From Variovorax boronicumulans (lineage in GTDB: Bacteria; Pseudomonadota; Gammaproteobacteria; Burkholderiales; Burkholderiaceae_C), in assembly GCF_030812215.1 (NCBI RefSeq), contig NZ_JAUSSG010000001.1, forward strand, positions 186,001 through 250,000: a stretch of 64,000 bases of DNA, given 5' to 3'. Under the pieces are notes generated by a model that saw only the letters and a program-made list of their open reading frames with translations, did no database searches and was not told where the DNA came from. Of the stretch, positions 60,023-64,000 are shown piece by piece; position 1 is the stretch's first letter; each line of letters begins with the position of its first letter. The translations under genes were made by a program, and so were the position numbers.

Positions 60023-60385
60023 ATGAACATAAAAGAACTGATTGAGGCAGCAGCCCAAGTCGCAGGTAGCCAAGTCAAGCTGGCCGCTCTACTCGACACA
60101 ACCGCACCAACTCTGATTCAGATGAAGAACGGGACCCGGCCATGCAATTGGCGAGTGAGGGGAAAACTGCGGGCAGTACTGGGCGAAGACCCAACAAGAG
60201 CATTCATCACCGCAATGGCAGAAGACCTAGAGCAGTCAGAAAACGCAGACGAAAAAAAAGCTGCAGATGGCTTCAAAGCCATGCTTGCAGCGTTTCCAGA
60301 AGAACATGAAAAAAGCCCTGTCAATCCGGAGATCAACAGGGCTTCATCAACTTGGCGGAACCGGAGGGATTCGAACCCTCGATGA
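60023..60385 (+). CDS. Phage repressor-like helix-turn-helix protein; 3' end overlaps tRNA-Ser
   Basis: 120 aa in the integrated state. HTH region: GSQVKLAALLDTTAPTLIQMKNGTRPCNWRVRGKLRAVLG, then a charged helix. The last ten codons (WRNRRDSNPR) come from attR and the tRNA gene on the opposite strand. In the excised circle the frame would instead run through attP into the left prophage end and add about 52 different residues. A strong hairpin at 60309-60344 lies inside the gene and would affect transcription. Likely the lysogeny regulator acting at the adjacent direct repeats. Confidence 0.72.
   Translation: MNIKELIEAAAQVAGSQVKLAALLDTTAPTLIQMKNGTRPCNWRVRGKLRAVLGEDPTRAFITAMAEDLEQSENADEKKAADGFKAMLAAFPEEHEKSPVNPEINRASSTWRNRRDSNPR
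60309..60344 (-). terminator. Terminator downstream of tRNA-Ser, carried by the prophage
   Basis: Nine-bp arms AAGCCCTGT (60313-60321) and ACAGGGCTT (60336-60344); on the minus strand the stem is followed by T6. It is 8 bp past the CCA end of the tRNA. Confidence 0.85.
60353..60365. repeat. attR core
   Basis: TGGCGGAACCGGA, the complement of the last 13 tRNA-Ser bases including CCA. The tRNA gene is intact on this side. Confidence 0.88.
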
Positions 60386-60445
60386 GGCTCTACACCCCAT
60401 ACTCCCTTAGCAGGGGAGCACCTTCGGCCACTCGGTCACAGTTCC
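60353..60445 (-). tRNA. tRNA-Ser (anticodon GCU)
   Basis: 93 nt starting GGAACTGTGACCGAGTGG, anticodon loop CTGCTAA (anticodon GCT in DNA), a long variable arm as in serine tRNAs, T-loop GGTTCGAATCC and an encoded CCA end. Reads codons AGC/AGU. Its 5' end is 26 nt after the lysC stop, so it may be cotranscribed. It is the integration target of the inovirus. Confidence 0.95.
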
Positions 60446-60471
60446 TGAAAGAAGCCGAGATTATGCCACTG

Positions 60472-61740
60472 TCAGGCGGCCGGTTGGTCCAGATCGAAGG
60501 CTTTATGCAGCGCCCGGACGGCCAATTCCATGTATTTTTCGTCGATCACGACCGAGGTCTTGATCTCGCTGGTCGAAATCATCTGGATGTTGATGCCCTC
60601 TTCGCTCAGCACACGGAACATCTTGCTCGCCACGCCCACGTGGCTGCGCATGCCGATGCCCACGATGCTGACCTTGCAGATCTTGGTGTCGCCCACGATC
60701 TCGGTCGCGCCCAGCGAGGGCATGACCTTCGATTGCAGGAGGTCGATCGTCTTGGCGTATTCGTTGCGGTGCACCGTGAAGCTGAAGTCGGTCTTGCCGT
60801 CCTTGCTCAGGTTCTGGATGATCACGTCGACCTCGATGTTGGCGTCCGCCACGGCACCGAGGATGTGATACGCGATACCCGGCTTGTCGGGCACGCCGAG
60901 CACCGAGATCTTGGCTTCGTCGCGGTTGAATGCGATGCCGGATACGACGGCTTGTTCCATGTTTTCGTCTTCCTCGAAAGTGATCAGCGTGCCGGACTTG
61001 GCCTCTTCATTGATGTCGATGTCCCATGCGGTGAAGCTCGAGAGCACACGCAGCGGCACCTTGTACTTGCCGGCGAATTCCACCGAGCGGATCTGCAGCA
61101 CCTTGGAGCCCAGGCTCGCCATCTCGAGCATCTCTTCGAAGCTCACGGTGGTCAGGCGCCGCGCATCGGGCTCGACGCGCGGGTCGGTGGTGTAGACGCC
61201 GTCCACGTCGGTGTAGATCAGGCACTCGTGCGCCTTCATGGCCGCCGCAATGGCCACGGCCGAGGTGTCGCTGCCGCCACGGCCCAGCGTGGTGATGTTG
61301 CCTGCGTCGTCCACGCCCTGGAAGCCGGTGATGACCACCACCTTGCCCGCGTTCAGATCGGCCATCACGCGCGCGTCGTCGATGCTCTCGATGCGGGCCT
61401 TGGTGTACGAGTTGTCGGTACGCACCGACACCTGCCAACCCGCGTAGCTCACCGACTCCATGCCCTCGGCCTGCAGCGCAATGGCCAGCAGCGCGGACGA
61501 AGCCTGCTCGCCGGTCGATGCCAGCATGTCGAGTTCGCGGTTGTGGGCATCGCCCGGTTTGCTCGGCGCCAGTTCCTTGGCGAGGCCGAGCAGGCGATTG
61601 GTTTCGCCGCTCATGGCACTCGGAACCACGATCATCTGGTGGCCGGCGCGCGCCCACTTGGCGACGCGCTTGGCGACATTTCTGATGCGCTCGGTCGAGC
61701 CCATCGACGTACCGCCGTATTTGTGAACGATCAATGCCAT
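60472..61740 (-). CDS. lysC: Aspartate kinase
   Basis: 422 aa from ATG 61740 ([19 protein letters not shown]), the family start. Phosphorylates aspartate, first step of Lys/Thr/Met/DAP synthesis. The kinase domain has KYGGTSMGS (7-15) and [16 protein letters not shown]; two C-terminal ACT domains include [28 protein letters not shown] and [37 protein letters not shown], which bind the feedback regulators. It lies 61 nt after tilS and 26 nt before the tRNA gene. Confidence 0.97.
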   Translation of the reverse strand: MALIVHKYGGTSMGSTERIRNVAKRVAKWARAGHQMIVVPSAMSGETNRLLGLAKELAPSKPGDAHNRELDMLASTGEQASSALLAIALQAEGMESVSYAGWQVSVRTDNSYTKARIESIDDARVMADLNAGKVVVITGFQGVDDAGNITTLGRGGSDTSAVAIAAAMKAHECLIYTDVDGVYTTDPRVEPDARRLTTVSFEEMLEMASLGSKVLQIRSVEFAGKYKVPLRVLSSFTAWDIDINEEAKSGTLITFEEDENMEQAVVSGIAFNRDEAKISVLGVPDKPGIAYHILGAVADANIEVDVIIQNLSKDGKTDFSFTVHRNEYAKTIDLLQSKVMPSLGATEIVGDTKICKVSIVGIGMRSHVGVASKMFRVLSEEGINIQMISTSEIKTSVVIDEKYMELAVRALHKAFDLDQPAA

Positions 61741-61801
61741 GGGTGAAATCAGAGAAAAGAAAAGGGCCGCTGTATAGGCGGCGCCCTGCAAGCTGTGGGA
61801 G

Positions 61802-62776
61802 CTAAGTCTTCGGCGAGGGCGGGGCATTGTACCAATGCAGCCTGCCCCCCCTCCGCTCGGCGAAACCGCCGGCCACTTTGAGGTGGATGCGGTGGCCGCG
61901 CGTGGTGCACGCGCGGACCTGGTCGAGCAGCTGGTCGAGCTGCGCTGCGCTGGGGGCGCAGCCGTGCGACTGCATCAGCCAGTGGCGCAGCACGTTGGCC
62001 TGGCGGGCCCGTGAAAGCGCCTGCAGCGCCGTGATAAGGGGCGGGTCGCCCACGGCTTCCAGGTCCTGTGTGGCGAGTTCGAGCAGCAGTTGCTGCGCGT
62101 GCGCCGCATGGCCGATGCTGCGCGCGAAGGTAGCGCGGAACTGCGGAAACGCCTGCTCCAGCGCGGGCAGCAGCACCGCGCGAATCCGGTTGCGGGTGTA
62201 GCGGGCGTCGCCGTTGCTCGGATCTTCGATCCAGGACAGATCGCGCTGCGCGAGCCACGCGCGGATATCGGCCGCGGGCACCGCGAGCAGCGGCCTGTAC
62301 AGGCTCAGACCATTGCGCTCGGCGCACGCCGGCATGGCCGACAGGCCCGGAAGCCCCGCGCCACGCGACAACGCCAGCAGGAGCGTCTCGACCTGGTCGT
62401 CGGCATGGTGCCCCAGGGCGATCGATGAAATGGGGGGCCGCTGCGCATCGCCGGCGCGGGCCATGACGGCGAAGGCTTCGTAACGCGCACGTCGAGCCGT
62501 ATCTTCGGGGCTGTCGCCCGGCGCATGTCGAGCATCGACGCGATGCACGACGAGGGGCACGCCGAGCCTCTCACACACCGCTTCGCAATGCCGCTCGAAA
62601 TCGTCGGCCGCGGCCTGCAGTCCGTGATGCACATGAAAAGCCACCACTTGCCCCGGCCAGCGCGATGCGCAGGCGGCCAGCAAGGCGGTGGAGTCCGCAC
62701 CGCCACTGAAGCCCACCGCCAGCGGCCACTGCGCCGGCTCGAACGCGGCCATGGCGCGTTCGAAGGCTTCGCTCAT
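61802..62776 (-). CDS. tilS: tRNA(Ile)-lysidine synthetase TilS
   Basis: 324 aa from ATG 62776. Modifies C34 of tRNA-Ile(CAU) to lysidine so that AUA is read as Ile. PP-loop ATP site VGFSGGADSTALL (S24-T30), then HVHHGLQAAADDFERHCEA, SIALGHHADDQVETLLLALSRGAGLPGLSAM and the DPSNGDARYTRNRIR motif that follows ISWIED-type sequence (LSWIEDPSN). The C-terminal domain is shorter than in E. coli. It follows accA after 11 nt. Confidence 0.95.
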   Translation of the reverse strand: MSEAFERAMAAFEPAQWPLAVGFSGGADSTALLAACASRWPGQVVAFHVHHGLQAAADDFERHCEAVCERLGVPLVVHRVDARHAPGDSPEDTARRARYEAFAVMARAGDAQRPPISSIALGHHADDQVETLLLALSRGAGLPGLSAMPACAERNGLSLYRPLLAVPAADIRAWLAQRDLSWIEDPSNGDARYTRNRIRAVLLPALEQAFPQFRATFARSIGHAAHAQQLLLELATQDLEAVGDPPLITALQALSRARQANVLRHWLMQSHGCAPSAAQLDQLLDQVRACTTRGHRIHLKVAGGFAERRGGRLHWYNAPPSPKT

Positions 62777-62787
62777 GGGGGGCTTGC

Positions 62788-63768
62788 TTATCTGCCGGTG
62801 TCGGCCTTGGTGTCGTTGAAACGGCCGTAGCTCTGCAGGCGCTCGTAGCGGCGCTCCAGCAGTTCCTTCGGCTTCAGGTCGCTGACCTGGCGGAACGCAT
62901 CGTTCAGCGCCCGCTTGAGGAAAGCCGCCATCTGGCGGTGGTCGCGGTGCGCGCCGCCAACCGGCTCGTTCACGATCTTGTCGACCAGGCCCAGTGCCTT
63001 CAGGCGATGCGCCGTGATGCCGAGCGCATCGGCCGCTTCCTGCGCCTTGTCGCTGGTCTTCCAGAGGATGGACGCGCAACCTTCGGGGCTGATGACCGAA
63101 TAGATCGAATACTGCAGCATCACGAGCTGGTCGCCGACCGAGATGGCCAGCGCACCGCCGGAGCCGCCCTCGCCGATGATCGTGACGATGATCGGCACCT
63201 CGAGCTGCGCCATCTCGAAGATGTTGCGGCCAATGGCTTCGGACTGGCCACGCTCTTCGGCATCGATGCCGGGGTACGCGCCGGGCGTATCCACGAAGGT
63301 GAACACGGGCAGCTTGAACTTCTCGGCCGTCTTCATGAGCCGCAGGGCCTTGCGGTAGCCCTCGGGCTTGCTCATGCCGAAGTTGCGCGCAGTGCGCTCT
63401 TTTGTGTCGCGGCCCTTTTGATGGCCCAAAACCATGCAGGGCACGCCGTTGAAGCGCGCGAGGCCGCCCACGATCGACAGGTCGTCGGCAAAGTGCCGGT
63501 CGCCGTGCAGTTCGACGAAATCGGTGAAGATTTCGTTGACGTAGTCGAGCGTGTAGGGGCGTTCCGGATGCCGGGCGATCTTGGTGATCTGCCAGGGCGT
63601 CAGGTCGCTGTAGATGTCCTTGGTGAGTTGCTGGCTTTTCTTGCCGAGCTGATCGATTTCTTCCGAAATGTCGACCGCCGATTCGGTCTGTACATAGCGC
63701 AGTTCTTCGATTTTTGTTTCGAGTTCAGCAATGGGCTGCTCGAAGTCGAGGAAGGTTCGTTTTGCCAA
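62788..63768 (-). CDS. accA: Acetyl-CoA carboxylase carboxyltransferase alpha subunit
   Basis: 326 aa. TTG start at 63768 is chosen because AGGAG precedes it by 6 nt and the encoded (M)[23 protein letters not shown] is the family N-terminus; no ATG fits. Core: [88 protein letters not shown], and [39 protein letters not shown]. It transfers the carboxyl group to acetyl-CoA with AccD. It is between tilS and the glycosylase gene in one minus-strand unit. Confidence 0.97.
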   Translation of the reverse strand: MAKRTFLDFEQPIAELETKIEELRYVQTESAVDISEEIDQLGKKSQQLTKDIYSDLTPWQITKIARHPERPYTLDYVNEIFTDFVELHGDRHFADDLSIVGGLARFNGVPCMVLGHQKGRDTKERTARNFGMSKPEGYRKALRLMKTAEKFKLPVFTFVDTPGAYPGIDAEERGQSEAIGRNIFEMAQLEVPIIVTIIGEGGSGGALAISVGDQLVMLQYSIYSVISPEGCASILWKTSDKAQEAADALGITAHRLKALGLVDKIVNEPVGGAHRDHRQMAAFLKRALNDAFRQVSDLKPKELLERRYERLQSYGRFNDTKADTGR

Positions 63769-63787
63769 CGTCTTCTCCTGTTTTATT

Positions 63788-64000
63788 TCAATACGCGACC
63801 GGCACGGGGTCCAGCGACCGCCAAATATACCAAGTCGCCACGCTGCAATATGGCGCCCAGGCCACGGCGACGTCGCGGGCATCGCTGCGGCTGACCGGGT
63901 CGCCCGAAAAGTAGTTGACGCTGATGCCGTTGAGCAGGCCGACGTCGTCCACAGGCAGCACGTTCGGCCGCATCAGGTGGAAGATGAGGAACATCTCGGC
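63788..64000 (-). CDS. DNA-3-methyladenine glycosylase II-like, 3' part (truncated by window edge)
   Basis: The last 70 residues are in the window: [70 protein letters not shown]. The segment with DVGLLNGI and the end [14 protein letters not shown] is the HhH-GPD glycosylase C-terminal half, with the catalytic Asp probably in PVDDVGL. It excises alkylated purines. It ends 19 nt before accA. Confidence 0.85.
   Translation of the reverse strand, partial: AEMFLIFHLMRPNVLPVDDVGLLNGISVNYFSGDPVSRSDARDVAVAWAPYCSVATWYIWRSLDPVPVAY

Larger units (their letters stand above)
52547..60365. mobile_element. Inovirus (filamentous phage) prophage, RSM-like, integrated in tRNA-Ser
   Basis: About 7.8 kb between two 13-bp direct repeats. 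GC content is visibly lower than in the flanks. The gene set is that of a filamentous phage: recombinase, Rep, Zot/pI, pVI-like, pIII-like, pVIII, small membrane proteins, pV-like ssDNA-binding protein and repressor-like protein. No secretin (pIV) is present, so a host secretin would be used. RSM phages of Ralstonia likewise use a resolvase-type recombinase and a serine tRNA 3' end (established knowledge). All core genes are open, so the phage could be active. Confidence 0.92.

Noticed and set aside
60352..61746. 464-codon plus-strand frame beginning MAEPEGFEPSMRLY
   Set aside because: It starts inside the tRNA-Ser gene, a well-known source of spurious peptides of this sequence, and runs antisense to lysC.

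Overview
The window is high-GC bacterial DNA with dense, largely operonic coding. The gene content points to a betaproteobacterium of the Comamonadaceae, Variovorax-like: a TctCBA/TctDE tricarboxylate system, several ABC uptake operons, a large organosulfur-scavenging cluster, and an inovirus prophage resembling the RSM phages of Ralstonia. The genus is inferred from content and style, not from a marker gene.

Layout. 1-6052: RND multidrug efflux operon (NodT-type outer-membrane lipoprotein, adaptor, pump), followed by an acyltransferase and an exported-looking peptidoglycan-binding/CHAP-like protein. 8545-13923: tripartite tricarboxylate transporter tctCBA, divergent from its two-component system tctDE. 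13934-18826: Hsp15-like S4 protein, PPK2 polyphosphate kinase, small exported and lipoprotein genes, a mono-haem cytochrome c and an orphan 7TMR-DISM histidine kinase. 18897-22470: two-subunit Mo hydroxylase (Fe-S plus Tat-exported Mo subunit) divergent from a Crp/Fnr regulator. 22698-29996: MarR regulator with a perfect palindromic operator, a peptide/opine-type ABC importer with a fused double ATPase, and an amidase. 30150-31678: PEGA-like lipoprotein and SdiA-regulated-type protein.

31633-52491 is an organosulfur-acquisition island. Two minus-strand operons follow one another. The first is a carbohydrate-type (CUT1) ABC importer, two SfnB/DszC-like flavoenzymes and an NtaA/DmoA-like monooxygenase. 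The second is msuE (FMN reductase), sfnG (dimethylsulfone monooxygenase) and a Liv-type ABC importer. Next come ssuD plus another SfnB-like gene and, divergently, a fourth SfnB-like gene plus sfnR, a sigma-54 activator. The two large operons are preceded by ungapped copies of the same ~189-bp control region. Each copy has a canonical -24/-12 sigma-54 promoter and two TGCTG-N6-CAGCA inverted repeats upstream with identical spacing. Three more copies of the repeat lie elsewhere, one further upstream of msuE and two in the ssuD/sfnB-sfnR intergenic region. I read this as the SfnR regulon box; that is an inference. The likely logic: under sulfate limitation SfnR turns on import of organosulfur compounds and their desulfonation by FMNH2-dependent monooxygenases fed by MsuE.

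52547-60365 is an apparently complete filamentous (inovirus) prophage of lower GC. It lies at the 3' end of a tRNA-Ser(GCU) gene between 13-bp direct repeats (TGGCGGAACCGGA). It carries a serine recombinase, HUH-type Rep, an RHH-like protein, Zot/pI, pVI-like, pIII/TspB-like, major coat pVIII, several tiny membrane proteins, a pV-like ssDNA-binding protein, an exported Cys-rich protein and a divergent repressor-like protein with direct-repeat operators. Beyond it lie housekeeping genes on the minus strand: tRNA-Ser, lysC, tilS, accA and the 3' part of an AlkA-like DNA glycosylase. Apart from 38475-38875 there is no gene-free stretch above 300 bp.
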